A DNA stretch of 64,000 bases from Jeotgalibacillus malaysiensis (GTDB lineage Bacteria; Bacillota; Bacilli; Bacillales; Jeotgalibacillaceae): the NCBI GenBank assembly GCA_000818095.1, contig CP009416.1, forward strand, positions 1,906,501-1,970,500, written 5' to 3'. The translations under genes and the position numbers were made by a program. Shown here piece after piece: positions 48,289-57,207 of this stretch. Position 1 is the first letter of the stretch, and every line of letters begins with the position of its first letter. The notes under the pieces are model-generated. The model was given only the letters and a program-made list of their open reading frames with translations, had not been told where the DNA came from and ran no database searches.

Positions 48289-48849
48289 TTATTGAACACG
48301 TGATACGTAAGTACCGTCTGTTGTGTTAATGACCAGCTTGTCACCTTCATTTACAAAGAAAGGTACGTTAACAGTTAATCCTGTTTCAACAGTAGCAGGC
48401 TTAGAACCGCCACTTGATGTATCGCCTTTAATACCAGGCTCAGTTTCAGTTACTTCAAGTTCTACTGTGTTTGGAAGTTCGAGGCCCAGCGTTTCAGCCT
48501 GATACATCATAATCTGTACTTCCATGTTTTCTTTAAGGAACTTTAGTTCATATTCAATCTGTGCTGCAGGAAGTTCAATTTGCTCGTAAGATTCATTATC
48601 CATAAAGACATGCATATCGCCATTTGCATACAGATACTGCATACGTTTGTTATCAATCTGTGCCTTAGCAACTTTCTCACCGGCTCTGAACGTTTTCTCC
48701 TGAACTGCTCCAGTACGAAGGTTACGAAGCTTAGACCGTACAAATGCTGCTCCTTTACCAGGCTTTACGTGCTGGAAGTCCATTACACGCCAGATTCCGC
48801 CATCTACTTCTATTGTTAACCCTGTTTTAAAATCATTAACTGAAATCAT
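48289..48849 (-). CDS. efp: Translation elongation factor P
   Basis: Relieves ribosome stalling at polyproline. The 186-residue three-domain protein begins [20 protein letters not shown] and has the tip loop [12 protein letters not shown] with the modifiable lysine near residue 32, plus the C-terminal signature [19 protein letters not shown]. Ribosome site GGAGG precedes the ATG. Confidence 0.98.
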   Translation of the reverse strand: MISVNDFKTGLTIEVDGGIWRVMDFQHVKPGKGAAFVRSKLRNLRTGAVQEKTFRAGEKVAKAQIDNKRMQYLYANGDMHVFMDNESYEQIELPAAQIEYELKFLKENMEVQIMMYQAETLGLELPNTVELEVTETEPGIKGDTSSGGSKPATVETGLTVNVPFFVNEGDKLVINTTDGTYVSRVQ

Positions 48850-48952
48850 ATTTATTCCTCCGTTTTCTTGGGAAATGTCTCTGTTTACCGCTAGTAATTG
48901 TATAGACTTTTTACTGAAAAGTAAACGCCTAATTCGATTGAACTCACTAATT

Positions 48953-50011
48953 TTATAGGATAATCAGATCTTTTGTCGAGTGAGTGAGGGTTTCATTACC
49001 ATTTTCAGTAATAACGGTATCATCCTCAATCCTTACCCCACCGATACCTGGCAGGTAAATACCCGGCTCAACGGTAACGACCATATTTGGTTCAAGCTTC
49101 GTTTCAGATCTTGAAGATAAGCCTGGTCCTTCATGAACCTCCATACCAAGTCCGTGCCCAAGTGAATGCCCAAAATATTCACCATAGCCTTTAGAAGCAA
49201 TATAATCACGCGCAATTGCATCAGCTTCTTTTCCTGTAAGACCAGGTTTAATCTCTTCCATTGCTTTTAGCTGTGCATCAAGCGTAACCTGATAAATTTC
49301 TTTTAGCTTTTCATACGGCTCACCAACTGCAAGCGTTCTTGTCATATCTGATGCGTAGCCTTTATGAAGCGCACCATAGTCAAGCGTAACAAAATCACCT
49401 TTTTCAATTGTCTTGCTGCTTGCGACGCCGTGCGGAAGAGCTGAACGTGTACCGCTGGCAACAATAATATCGAATGATGAAGATACTGCTCCTGCATTTC
49501 TCATAAAGAATTCAAGCTCATTAGACACCTCAATTTCAGTTCGGCCAGGCTGAATAAAATCAAGAATATGCTTAAATGCAGCATCTGCAATGTCAGCTGC
49601 TTCTTTAATAATTTTGATTTCATCTGCAGATTTAATCAAGCGAAGTTTTTCAACAGTTCCGGATAAAGGAACCAATTCAGCATCAATGTGCTCTTCGTAT
49701 TGCTTATATGTACTTAAAACAAGATGATCAGATTCAATTCCGAGCTTTTTAATACCTAATTTTTTACACTGGTCAGCAATTTCTTTTACAATTGGCTGTT
49801 TATGAGTTACTACCTGGTAGTCCGCGGCCTGTTTTTCAGCCTGCTCAGTATAACGGAAATCAGTAATAAATACAGCCTGGTCAGCAGAAATTAACACTGC
49901 ACCTGCAGAACCTGTAAAATTAGTCATGTATCTGCGGTTGTAAGAGCTTGTAATAAGCATCCCATCAGCTGACCCCTGAATTTCATTTCTTAATTTTTCA
50001 ATTTTACTCAT
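48953..50011 (-). CDS. pepP: Xaa-Pro aminopeptidase (M24 family, YqhT type)
   Basis: Removes N-terminal residues before proline. Creatinase-like N-domain, then the pita-bread domain with metal ligands in [18 protein letters not shown] (two Asp), [12 protein letters not shown] (His), [12 protein letters not shown] (Glu) and [10 protein letters not shown] (Glu). 352 residues. It overlaps aroQ by 8 nt, so they are coupled. The symbol follows the enzyme family. Confidence 0.92.
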   Translation of the reverse strand: MSKIEKLRNEIQGSADGMLITSSYNRRYMTNFTGSAGAVLISADQAVFITDFRYTEQAEKQAADYQVVTHKQPIVKEIADQCKKLGIKKLGIESDHLVLSTYKQYEEHIDAELVPLSGTVEKLRLIKSADEIKIIKEAADIADAAFKHILDFIQPGRTEIEVSNELEFFMRNAGAVSSSFDIIVASGTRSALPHGVASSKTIEKGDFVTLDYGALHKGYASDMTRTLAVGEPYEKLKEIYQVTLDAQLKAMEEIKPGLTGKEADAIARDYIASKGYGEYFGHSLGHGLGMEVHEGPGLSSRSETKLEPNMVVTVEPGIYLPGIGGVRIEDDTVITENGNETLTHSTKDLIIL

Positions 50012-50456
50012 CGTGATTCTCCTTTACATAATGAATTAGAGCGTGCAAAGCCATTTCATAGCCATAGGCACCAAAGCCTGCAATTTGTCCAATTGCTTCA
50101 GCTGCGATCATTGAATGATGGCGAAATGATTCCCGGGCATGAATATTAGATAAGTGCACTTCTGTCACAGGAATTGAAATTGCTGCCACAGCATCTCTTA
50201 GTGCAATACTTGTATGCGTATATGCAGCCGGATTGAAAATAACACCTTTATAGTGCTGGTCATCAGCCTGATGCAGTGCATCTATTAGCTCTCCTTCATG
50301 GTTAGACTGCTTAGCATCTATCATAAAACCATGCTGTTCGGCGACTGAGGACAGGTGAAGTTCAATTGATTCGAGTGTATCTGAGCCATAAATTTCAGGC
50401 TCCCTCTTACCCAGTCTGTTAAGATTTGGACCATTCAACAATAAGATTCTGTCCAT
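50004..50456 (-). CDS. aroQ: Type II 3-dehydroquinate dehydratase
   Basis: Third shikimate pathway step. The 150-residue flavodoxin-like enzyme shows LLLNGPNLNRLGKREPEIYG (catalytic Arg and Tyr), SNHEGELIDALH, VIFNPAAYTHTSIALRDA and EVHLSNIHARESFRHHS (catalytic His). ATG 50456 with AAAGGAG upstream is the start; the frame to 50513 has no ribosome site. Coupled to pepP. Confidence 0.96.
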   Translation of the reverse strand: MDRILLLNGPNLNRLGKREPEIYGSDTLESIELHLSSVAEQHGFMIDAKQSNHEGELIDALHQADDQHYKGVIFNPAAYTHTSIALRDAVAAISIPVTEVHLSNIHARESFRHHSMIAAEAIGQIAGFGAYGYEMALHALIHYVKENHDE

Positions 50457-50509
50457 GACAGTTCGCTCCTTTTGCCTATACTTCGTCACACAAACAAATT
50501 GTAACATAA

Positions 50510-50974
50510 TCAACGCTCAATGTTCTGAATCTTTCTATAAGGTTCCTGATAGGATATTGAATAACCCGTAAATAAACCATAAAGAATAAAAAGGGAATGA
50601 AGCGAGACAATCGATCTCACTTTAAGATCTGCAGGGTTTACTCGCCATTCATTGAGCCAGGCAAATAAAAAAATCACCCATAAAATGATTAGACTGAAAA
50701 AAACCCCTGCATATAACGTATCGTGTTTCTTAAATAACATATAATAAATAAGTGCCCATAAAATGGACGCACCGAGCAGTAGCATAAAAAAAATCAATTC
50801 AATGCTCCATCCTCTTTTAAAAGATTCAGCAAGAAAAGGAATATCCGGTTTTAGCATATCACTTTCAATAAAATGGAAGAACACATATACTCTATAAAAA
50901 CTGTAAAACACGACTGCACCGGCGATTGATGTATAAACAGCAAGTGGTAATCTTTTAATAGTAGGGAAATTCAA
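50510..50974 (-). CDS. YqhR-family membrane protein
   Basis: A 154-residue protein with four predicted membrane helices (about residues 13-33, 58-80, 88-106 and 122-140). Topology, size and location between aroQ and divergent yqhQ match YqhR of bacilli, function unknown. The start is ATG after AAGGAGAGG. Confidence 0.7.
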   Translation of the reverse strand: MNFPTIKRLPLAVYTSIAGAVVFYSFYRVYVFFHFIESDMLKPDIPFLAESFKRGWSIELIFFMLLLGASILWALIYYMLFKKHDTLYAGVFFSLIILWVIFLFAWLNEWRVNPADLKVRSIVSLHSLFILYGLFTGYSISYQEPYRKIQNIER

Positions 50975-51144
50975 AGAAACCTCTCCTTTTTATCAACCAT
51001 TATGCCACTGAATTAAATACGTTATTCCATGCGCCGGACAGTAGAAGAATGACAGATTTTTTAGTAAACTATAATTACCTTATTAATTGTCGGTCTCAGC
51101 TGACAGTTTGAATATTGGAATGTAAGGAATAGGCTGGTGTAAAA

Positions 51145-52089
51145 ATGAAAAATCAAAAACCCGCATATGGCGGTCAGGCAGTGATGGAAGGTGTGATGTT
51201 TGGTGGTAAACGTCATACTGTCACTGCAATCAGAAGGAAAGATCAATCAATTGAATATTTTGACCTTCCGAGAAAGCAAAACCCCACTTTTCAAAAACTG
51301 AAGAAGGTGCCATTCCTACGGGGAATTATTGCGCTGATTGAAGCCAGCGCAAATGGAACTCAGCACCTGAACTTCTCGAGTGAACGCTATGATGTTCTCC
51401 CTGAAGAAGATGAAAAGGTTCAGCAGGAGCAGAAATCATCAAAGCTTGAGATGGTCTTTGGCATTGCAGCAATTGGGGTATTGTCATTTTTATTTGGAAA
51501 GTTTGTCTTTACATTAATTCCCGTATTTCTGGCAGAGCTTTTCAGATTCGCTGTCCCTGGAGATGTTGGACAGGTTCTGCTTGAAAGTGTATTTAAAGTA
51601 ATCCTGCTGTTAGCTTATATTTATTTCATTTCGCTGACACCATTGATCAAACGGGTCTTTCAATATCACGGTGCAGAACATAAAGTGATTAACGCTTATG
51701 AAAACAATCTCCCACTGACAGTTGAAAATGTTCAGTCACAATCAAGACTTCACTACAGATGTGGTTCAAGTTTTATACTCTTTACAGTGATTGTCGGAAT
51801 GTTTGTCTATCTGCTCGTTCCGACTGAGCCGTTAACTGCCCGTATTCTCAACAGAATCGCGCTTATTCCGGTTGTTCTGGGTATTTCTTTTGAAGTGCTT
51901 CAGATTACAAATAAAGTACGCGATATCCCGGTATTGAAATTCCTTGGTTATCCGGGGCTGTGGCTTCAGTTACTCACGACAAAAGAGCCGAAAGATGACC
52001 AGGTTGAAGTGGCGATTGCTTCATTCAATAAGATGCTCGAAATGGAGGAAGAGGCTGAAAAAGGTTTAAAAAAAGCTGCACTTGTCTAA
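51145..52089 (+). CDS. DUF1385 membrane protein YqhQ
   Basis: A 314-residue protein beginning YGGQAVMEGVMFGGKR, the DUF1385 signature. Membrane segments lie near residues 110-130, 150-170 and 210-245, with the conserved FQYHGAEHKVINAYE and RCGSSFILFTVIVG motifs between. A metalloprotease-like role has been suggested from the HGAEHKxxxAxE pattern, but the function is unproven. It is followed 15 bp later by yqhP. Confidence 0.88.
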   Translation: MKNQKPAYGGQAVMEGVMFGGKRHTVTAIRRKDQSIEYFDLPRKQNPTFQKLKKVPFLRGIIALIEASANGTQHLNFSSERYDVLPEEDEKVQQEQKSSKLEMVFGIAAIGVLSFLFGKFVFTLIPVFLAELFRFAVPGDVGQVLLESVFKVILLLAYIYFISLTPLIKRVFQYHGAEHKVINAYENNLPLTVENVQSQSRLHYRCGSSFILFTVIVGMFVYLLVPTEPLTARILNRIALIPVVLGISFEVLQITNKVRDIPVLKFLGYPGLWLQLLTTKEPKDDQVEVAIASFNKMLEMEEEAEKGLKKAALV

Positions 52090-52124
52090 ACTAATAAAAA
52101 GGTTTGCTGCGGGAGGTGGCTGCA

Positions 52125-52511
52125 TTGAATGTTAAAAGTATCGTTTTCTATGCCGTTATTGGTCTGGGAGCGTTTGGATTAATTTCAATGATTTTATTTG
52201 AACCCGGTTCTCTACTTAGAATGATTCTGATTTATGCACTGATTGCTGCTGCGATCTTTGGTATTTACCGCTTTATTATGTCACGCAGAGGGAACAGCCA
52301 GGAAAACAGTGCTTATAAAAAAGCTGTCCGCCAGTCAAAAAAGAAGTATCAGCCTGCAAAATCTTCAAAGGTTCGAAAAATCCAGCCCACGCAAAGAAAG
52401 CAGGCTCAAAGAAAACCTGCTAAAAAAGCCGGCGCTGCAAGATTAAATGGACCAAAGCTGACTGTGATTGAAGGTAAAAAAGGCAAAAAGAAAAAGCGAA
52501 TGACACTTTAG
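52125..52511 (+). CDS. SA1362/YqhP-family membrane protein
   Basis: Two N-terminal membrane helices (about residues 3-23 and 30-48) followed by a very basic, Lys/Arg/Gln-rich tail that may bind RNA or acidic polymers. 128 residues from TTG 52125, which lies 5 nt after GGGAGGTGG; the ATG of LNVKSI is not in this frame. Pairs with yqhQ. Function unknown. Confidence 0.65.
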   Translation: MNVKSIVFYAVIGLGAFGLISMILFEPGSLLRMILIYALIAAAIFGIYRFIMSRRGNSQENSAYKKAVRQSKKKYQPAKSSKVRKIQPTQRKQAQRKPAKKAGAARLNGPKLTVIEGKKGKKKKRMTL

Positions 52512-52540
52512 CACCTGAGCGATCAGGTGTTCTTGTTTTC
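52512..52540 (+). terminator. Terminator of yqhQ-yqhP
   Basis: A 7-bp stem (52512-52518 with 52523-52529), tetraloop GCGA, then TTCTTGTTTT. Confidence 0.65.
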
Positions 52541-52574
52541 AAAAAAATAAGGCCTGGATTTTTATCCAGGCCTT
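52541..52574 (-). terminator. Terminator of nrdJ
   Basis: A perfect 11-bp stem (52549-52559 with 52564-52574) with a T-rich run (complement of 52541-52548) on the minus strand. Confidence 0.9.
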
Positions 52575-52584
52575 TACTAATGGT

Positions 52585-54333
52585 TTATAGTCCACACTTT
52601 AGCTGTGCGTTACAATTTGTACATGTGTTACAGCCGCCTATTTCTTTAACAGTTCCTTTGCGGCAGACCGGACATGTGTTACCAACTTCTGATCCGATTG
52701 TTACGTTTGTTGATCTCAGATCCTGAATGGTATCAATTAACACAACGTTTTGTTTTTCTTTTGGCTTTTGTTCTGTGTTTTCTTCAGCCTTAAGCGTCAG
52801 TACCTGGCTGTCACGGCTTCCGTCCACATAAACAGTACCACCCTTGGCTCCACCTCTATAAAGGCGCTCATATACGCTTTCAACCTGCTCCACTGAGTAG
52901 CCCTTAGGCGCATTCACCGTTTTAGAGATCGAACTGTCAATCCAGCGCTGGATTACACATTGTGTGTCAGCGTGAGCTTCAGGTGCAAGTTCCATTGCTG
53001 TTACAAAGAATGATGGCAGTTCGTCTTCTTCAGTTTTATTATTCATTTCAAGATATTCTTTAACAATATCTGCTTTTACTTCAATAAACTTACCAAGACG
53101 GCCGCTTCTGTAGTACGTATAAGAGAAATAGGGCTCAAGACCAGTTGCCACGCCAACCATTGTTCCTGTGCTGCCTGTTGGAGCAACTGTCAGCAGGTGA
53201 GAGTTACGAATTCCATTTTCAAGAATACTTTTACGGACCTGCTCAGGCATTTTTTTCATATATCCCGTATTGATAAACGCCTCTCTCAAACGCTTCGTTT
53301 CTTCCTCTGTTTCTCCTTCTAAAAACGGGAATGATCCTCGTTCTTTAGACAGTTCAACAGATGTCTCATAAGCTGTCACCGCGATGGTTTCAAAGATTTT
53401 ATCTACAAGTTGATTTCCCTCTTCTGAACCGTATTCCTTTTCACAGTAAATCAGAAGATCTGCAAGACCCATGACTCCAAGACCTACACGACGCTCCCCA
53501 AGCGCCTGTTTCTTATTCTCTTCAAGAAAATAAGGTGTAGCATCAATCACGTTATCCTGCATTCTTACGCCAGTAGCAACTGTTTCTTTCAACTTGTCAA
53601 AAAGTACTGTTTTATTCTTTTTATCTGCAAACTCTGCAAGATTTACAGCAGCAAGGTTACAGACAGAAAATGGTGCAAGTGGTTGTTCCCCGCAAGGATT
53701 TGTAGCCACAACCTGCTGGCCGTAAGCTTTTGCATTTGTCATATCGTTCGCATTATCAATAAAGAAAATCCCAGGTTCAGCAGAATAGGTCGCGCAGATA
53801 TTAATCAGATTCCAAAGCTCTTTTGCTTTAATCGTACGATATGTTCTGACCTTATTCCCCTGCGCTTCCCATTTTCTAACGTCTCCTATTTCATGCCACT
53901 CTTCGTTATAGCGCGCCATTTCTTCTTTAGAGTATGCTTCTACATGAGGGAATCTCAGCGCATATTCCTGATCTTCATCTACAGCTTTCATAAAGTCGTC
54001 TGTCAGGCAGACGGAAATATTTGCTCCTGTCAGGAAATCAGGGTTGTGAACAGAGTAGTTACCGCCTTCAGCAAGCTTCTGTTTTGCATCGTCGATAATC
54101 TCTTGATTGAACCCACCAAAGCCTTCAATGTTTTCATAATTGACAATACTCTGGTACATTGCTGCTTCCTGCTCAGTCAGAGGTGTGAATTTAAGCTTTT
54201 CCTGAGCGATTTTTTTAATAAAATCGTCGTTAGTCGTTTCTAACAGGAATCTCAAAATTCTTGGGTTCTGCATTTTTGAAATTATAAATTCAATAATATC
54301 CGGATGCCAATCTGAGAGCATAATCATTTGTGC
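52585..54333 (-). CDS. nrdJ: Adenosylcobalamin-dependent ribonucleotide reductase, exon 2
   Basis: 3' exon of the class II reductase. It begins AQMIMLSDWHPD, directly completing the exon 1 sequence …GGSRRG. It contains the active-site region VATNPCGEQPLAPFSVCN with Cys and Glu, GVGVMGLADLLIYC-type sequence, and TVAPTGSTGTMVGVATGLEP. The C-terminal cysteine cluster CPVCRKGTVKEIGGCNTCTNC is the redox tail found in NrdJ. Joined with exon 1 the protein is 854 residues. The last four residues before the stop are KCGL. Confidence 0.95.
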   Translation of the reverse strand, partial: AQMIMLSDWHPDIIEFIISKMQNPRILRFLLETTNDDFIKKIAQEKLKFTPLTEQEAAMYQSIVNYENIEGFGGFNQEIIDDAKQKLAEGGNYSVHNPDFLTGANISVCLTDDFMKAVDEDQEYALRFPHVEAYSKEEMARYNEEWHEIGDVRKWEAQGNKVRTYRTIKAKELWNLINICATYSAEPGIFFIDNANDMTNAKAYGQQVVATNPCGEQPLAPFSVCNLAAVNLAEFADKKNKTVLFDKLKETVATGVRMQDNVIDATPYFLEENKKQALGERRVGLGVMGLADLLIYCEKEYGSEEGNQLVDKIFETIAVTAYETSVELSKERGSFPFLEGETEEETKRLREAFINTGYMKKMPEQVRKSILENGIRNSHLLTVAPTGSTGTMVGVATGLEPYFSYTYYRSGRLGKFIEVKADIVKEYLEMNNKTEEDELPSFFVTAMELAPEAHADTQCVIQRWIDSSISKTVNAPKGYSVEQVESVYERLYRGGAKGGTVYVDGSRDSQVLTLKAEENTEQKPKEKQNVVLIDTIQDLRSTNVTIGSEVGNTCPVCRKGTVKEIGGCNTCTNCNAQLKCGL

Positions 54334-55591
54334 CAGCTTGTTACATTGGTTCGCTATACCAATTCTCTAAGTCACCTTAGAGTTCAGACCATATCTTACA
54401 CTCTTTTCGAGTGTCCTCGCACTTCGGAGACGCTTGCCCCCTACTCTACTCCCTTCCGCCTAAGCGTGGTTTCGATGGTCGTTGAACCTTCTCCTTTTAA
54501 GGAGCTTGGCTGCTGATTGTCTTTGTCCACCTGCTGTTTTCAAGCATTCACGCTTGCCGTTTCCAGCTACGTTGTAGCCAGCAGGTCATTTATGACGCTT
54601 TTGACATAATTAAAGTTGTTTAGTATGTCATTTTCCCAAAATCTCACAATGCGATATCCGCTTCTTTTTGCAATCTCATTTTTTTCTAGGTCTCTTTTAA
54701 TTCGCTCAATTTGCCAGTCTGCTGGCTCCGGATAAACACTCGGATTGGCATGCCAGTAATCACCATCACATTCAATAATTAATCTGTACTTTGGAAGAAG
54801 AAAGTCGTATTGTCTTTTCTGAAGTATAAAAGAGTATCTATATTCGATGTTTGCCTCTTTTAAATACTCTTCTAATACTTTTTCAATACGCGTTTTCTTA
54901 AATACTTGTTCTTCCATTTGCTTTAGAGTTGCACTCCGTATCATCTCAATTGTTTCTTCACTATAAATACCTGTTTTACCACTATTCCAAGAAGGTGTTT
55001 TATTTTTTCTTCTAGTTTTAGCGGTCTTGGATATGATCCGTTTAAAATGTTCCTGTTTTTTATTTATTTCCATTGAGTCATGCCACGCTTTTGTCTTTTT
55101 AGACCGAAGCTTTTTTTCACAATCATCACTGCAGGTTTTAGTCTTTCTATGAGGTCTTGTGTTTGTGTCAAATTTCAAGTTACATATAACACAAACAATT
55201 GGTTCAGACCTTCCTCGCCCTCTGCAGGCTTTGGAACAGTAGTTAACAGGAATCCCTCTGTAGAGTTGTACAGCATTGTTACAGAGCTCATAAGAACATA
55301 TTAAATCTTCAGGTTCATAGTAGTATTTGAGAAGATACATCTCAAGCGATATTCCATGTTCATTTTTGATATGTGATGTAAATCGACCTTGTTTATTATG
55401 AGATAGCTCAAATCCGCAAATCTTACATGCTTGGGATTGCTTTGCGTCATATGGTTTCATGCTAATCACCTCAGATTATCAAATTATTTTATAACTTTTC
55501 TGGGTGTCAGACACAATTTTTAACCATAAAGAGTTTCCAGCAATTCACGAGGTTTGTTTATAGACGAGGCATACATGTGTTATGCTACTCT
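54334..55591 (-). mobile_element. Group I intron in nrdJ
   Basis: A 1258-nt self-splicing intron. The 5' exon ends AGACGTGGT and the internal guide GCCTCGTCT (55570-55562) pairs with it in 8 of 9 positions, with the required U-G at the splice site. P-like element AATTGCTGGAAACTC lies near 55535. The 3' half has the classic ACAATCAGCAGCCAAGC, GGTTCAACGACCATCGAAA and AAGATATGGTCTGAAC (P7) segments. The last base is omega-G at 54334. Removal restores RRG|AQM in frame. The endonuclease gene sits between the P-core halves. Confidence 0.93.
54567..55460 (-). CDS. Intron-encoded homing endonuclease, Vsr/EDxHD-like
   Basis: A 297-residue protein. The N-terminal half has several cysteine/histidine clusters (CKICGFELSHNKQGRFTSH, CSYELCNNAVQLYRG…YCSKAC, CVICNLKFDTNTR…CSDDC) that look like zinc fingers. 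A basic helical middle with NUMOD-like repeats follows. The C-terminal nuclease domain reads ILQKRQYDFLLPKYRLIIEC, DGDYWHANP and GYRIVRFWENDIL, the pattern of very-short-patch-repair-like (EDxHD) homing enzymes. It lies wholly within the intron and is read from ATG 55460 with AGGTGAT upstream. It likely cuts intron-less nrdJ alleles. Confidence 0.85.
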   Translation of the reverse strand: MKPYDAKQSQACKICGFELSHNKQGRFTSHIKNEHGISLEMYLLKYYYEPEDLICSYELCNNAVQLYRGIPVNYCSKACRGRGRSEPIVCVICNLKFDTNTRPHRKTKTCSDDCEKKLRSKKTKAWHDSMEINKKQEHFKRIISKTAKTRRKNKTPSWNSGKTGIYSEETIEMIRSATLKQMEEQVFKKTRIEKVLEEYLKEANIEYRYSFILQKRQYDFLLPKYRLIIECDGDYWHANPSVYPEPADWQIERIKRDLEKNEIAKRSGYRIVRFWENDILNNFNYVKSVINDLLATT

Positions 55592-56407
55592 ACCACGTCT
55601 TGATCCACCCTGTTCAACAAGATGTGTCAGCTTTGCGATATCATCAAGCCATGATACAGAACCTGATGATTTTCCGTTTACTCCACGGGCAAGCGTGTTT
55701 CTTGGTCTAAGTGTTGAACCATTCGTTCCTACACCACCACCGCGGCTCATGATCTCCATGACCTGCTTTCTGTGATCCGAAATACCTTCTCTTGAATCCT
55801 GAATGAATGGCATTACGTAGCAGTTGAAGAACGTCACATCCGTTTTTGCACCTGCTCCATACAACACTCTTCCAGCCGGAACAAATCGCATACTAGAAAG
55901 CTCCTGATAGAACTTTTCTGTCCATTCCTTTTGCAGTTCCTCAGTTTTCTCGACAGAAGCAAGGCCTGTCGCATTTCTAAGTGCAATCTGCTCGTAGTAT
56001 ACTTCAAGCGGTTTTTCAATCACGTCAAGTGACCGGACGATAATACCCGATTCAACTTCTTTCGGCGTATCCAGTGAATTTTTGAACTCATCTTCCACCT
56101 GAACTGAAGCGACGCCTTTGTCCCAGTCAATTTCTTTAATATACCCAAGGCCGCGTGCAGGGAATTTCGGGTCTTCTCTGACTGTCAATACGACAAAATC
56201 ACCCTCGCTTAGCGTTTTCTTCTCAGTGTCCTTGAAAGCGTAACGGTCTAACATCACAAGTCTTGAAACACCCTTATGTGTCAGCGTCATATCTTCTGTG
56301 ATCGGATGAACCACCTCGAACGACTGAATGTCCTCATTTAGTTTGTCTTTATTTAATGCTGGCGCTGATGCTGAAATCTGGGCCACTTCCATTTCCCCTT
56401 TCGACAT
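55592..56407 (-). CDS. nrdJ: Adenosylcobalamin-dependent ribonucleotide reductase, exon 1
   Basis: 5' exon, about 272 codons, ending …QGGSRRG at the intron. It has the regulatory N-terminus, LDRYAFKDTEKKTLSEGDFV, SMRFVPAGRVLYGAG and the first active-site cysteine in FFNCYVMPFIQDSREGI, then SRGGGVGTNGSTLRPRN. Reduces ribonucleotides using B12 without oxygen. Start is uncertain: ATG 56407 lacks a strong ribosome site, while GTG 56386 follows AAAGGGG by 8 nt. Without splicing, translation would stop four codons into the intron. Confidence 0.94.
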
Positions 56408-56483
56408 ATATCTTTACTAAACAGCGTGTTAAGTACTTAACTACTGTATGTATTACCAATAATATAAACCTTCAAACCAAAAA

Positions 56484-56529
56484 ACACAACATATTGTGTT
56501 TGCTTTTTTAGCACCTATACAATATATAG
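56484..56529. promoter_or_regulatory. Pair of NrdR boxes upstream of nrdJ
   Basis: ACACAACATATTGTGT (56484-56499) and a weaker CCTATACAATATATAG (56514-56529) have centres 30 bp apart, the spacing typical of NrdR tandem boxes. The second overlaps the promoter -10, so NrdR with dATP would repress. Confidence 0.7.
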
Positions 56530-56542
56530 ATTTTTATGTCAA
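56514..56542 (-). promoter_or_regulatory. Promoter of nrdJ
   Basis: On the minus strand TTGACA (56542-56537), 17 bp, TATAGG (56519-56514). The rest of the 369-bp gap to yqhL is A/T rich and holds a small palindrome (TCATTTTGAAATGA) of unknown meaning. Confidence 0.65.
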
Positions 56543-56713
56543 TTACAAAATTCTTGTCAAATCCAATAAACAGAGGAAATGTGATAAATGATGAGAGAAT
56601 CTGAGAAAACATATTGGAAATTTGTCATTTTGAAATGATTTCATACTTGTTCTTTTTCATCAAGTGATGTCCATGAACTTGTCAAAAATTGATCACGAAT
56701 TTAATAATTTTCT

Positions 56714-56742
56714 TTGAACTTATGAGAGCCGGCTACTATAAT
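56714..56742 (+). promoter_or_regulatory. Promoter of yqhL
   Basis: TTGAAC (56714-56719), 17 bp, TATAAT (56737-56742), 34 bp before the start codon. Confidence 0.7.
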
Positions 56743-56776
56743 AAAGAATAGTGTGAGATAGAAAGGGGTTAAAAAC

Positions 56777-57157
56777 TTGGAGTCATTATATGTACTGATC
56801 ATTGTGCTTGCAGCCATTATTCTTTATTCAGTTTTCACTTACTTCAGACAGAAAAAAATTCTGAAGACGTTAACTGAAGAAGAGTTTAAAGCAGGCTACC
56901 GTAAAGCGCAACTGATTGACGTTCGTGAGCAAAAAGAATATGACGGGGGTCATATTTTAGGCGCAAGAAATATTCCATTATCACAGTTGAAAATGAGACT
57001 TGGAGAAATCCGTGCTGATAAGCCGGTTTATATCTATTGTCAAAATGGAATGAGAAGCGGCCGTGCAGCACAGCTGTTACACAAAAAAGGCGTAAAAGAC
57101 CTTTATCAGCTGCAGGGTGGATTTAAAAAGTGGACAGGTAAAATTAAACGTAAATAA
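56777..57157 (+). CDS. yqhL: Membrane-anchored rhodanese-domain protein (YqhL)
   Basis: A 126-residue protein: one N-terminal membrane helix (YVLIIVLAAIILYSVFTYF) then a rhodanese domain with LIDVREQKEYDGGHILGARNIPL and the catalytic cysteine in YIYCQNGMRSGRAA. It likely handles sulfane sulfur on the inner membrane face. The start is TTG, 8 nt after AAAGGGG. Divergent from nrdJ, convergent with gcvPB. The B. subtilis homologue is YqhL. Confidence 0.9.
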   Translation: MESLYVLIIVLAAIILYSVFTYFRQKKILKTLTEEEFKAGYRKAQLIDVREQKEYDGGHILGARNIPLSQLKMRLGEIRADKPVYIYCQNGMRSGRAAQLLHKKGVKDLYQLQGGFKKWTGKIKRK

Positions 57158-57170
57158 TTTAAAACATTAA

Positions 57171-57201
57171 AAGAGCCTCCTGAACAGTTCAGGAGGCTCT
57201 T
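57171..57201. terminator. Bidirectional terminator between yqhL and gcvPB
   Basis: A perfect 14-bp stem (57171-57184 with 57188-57201), three-base loop, T residues on both sides. Confidence 0.85.
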
Positions 57202-57207
57202 CTAATT

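Noticed and set aside
53683-54243. Plus-strand 186-codon ORF opposite nrdJ exon 2
   Set aside because: Antisense of a conserved reductase frame with no start signals.
52585-54327. Separate second ribonucleotide reductase gene starting at ATG 54327
   Set aside because: It has no ribosome site and begins in the middle of the conserved domain; it is exon 2 of nrdJ.
54334-55591. Intein or group II intron in nrdJ
   Set aside because: The insert is not open in the host frame (stop after four codons) and lacks intein blocks; it lacks the GUGYG start and domain V of group II, while group I core segments are clear.
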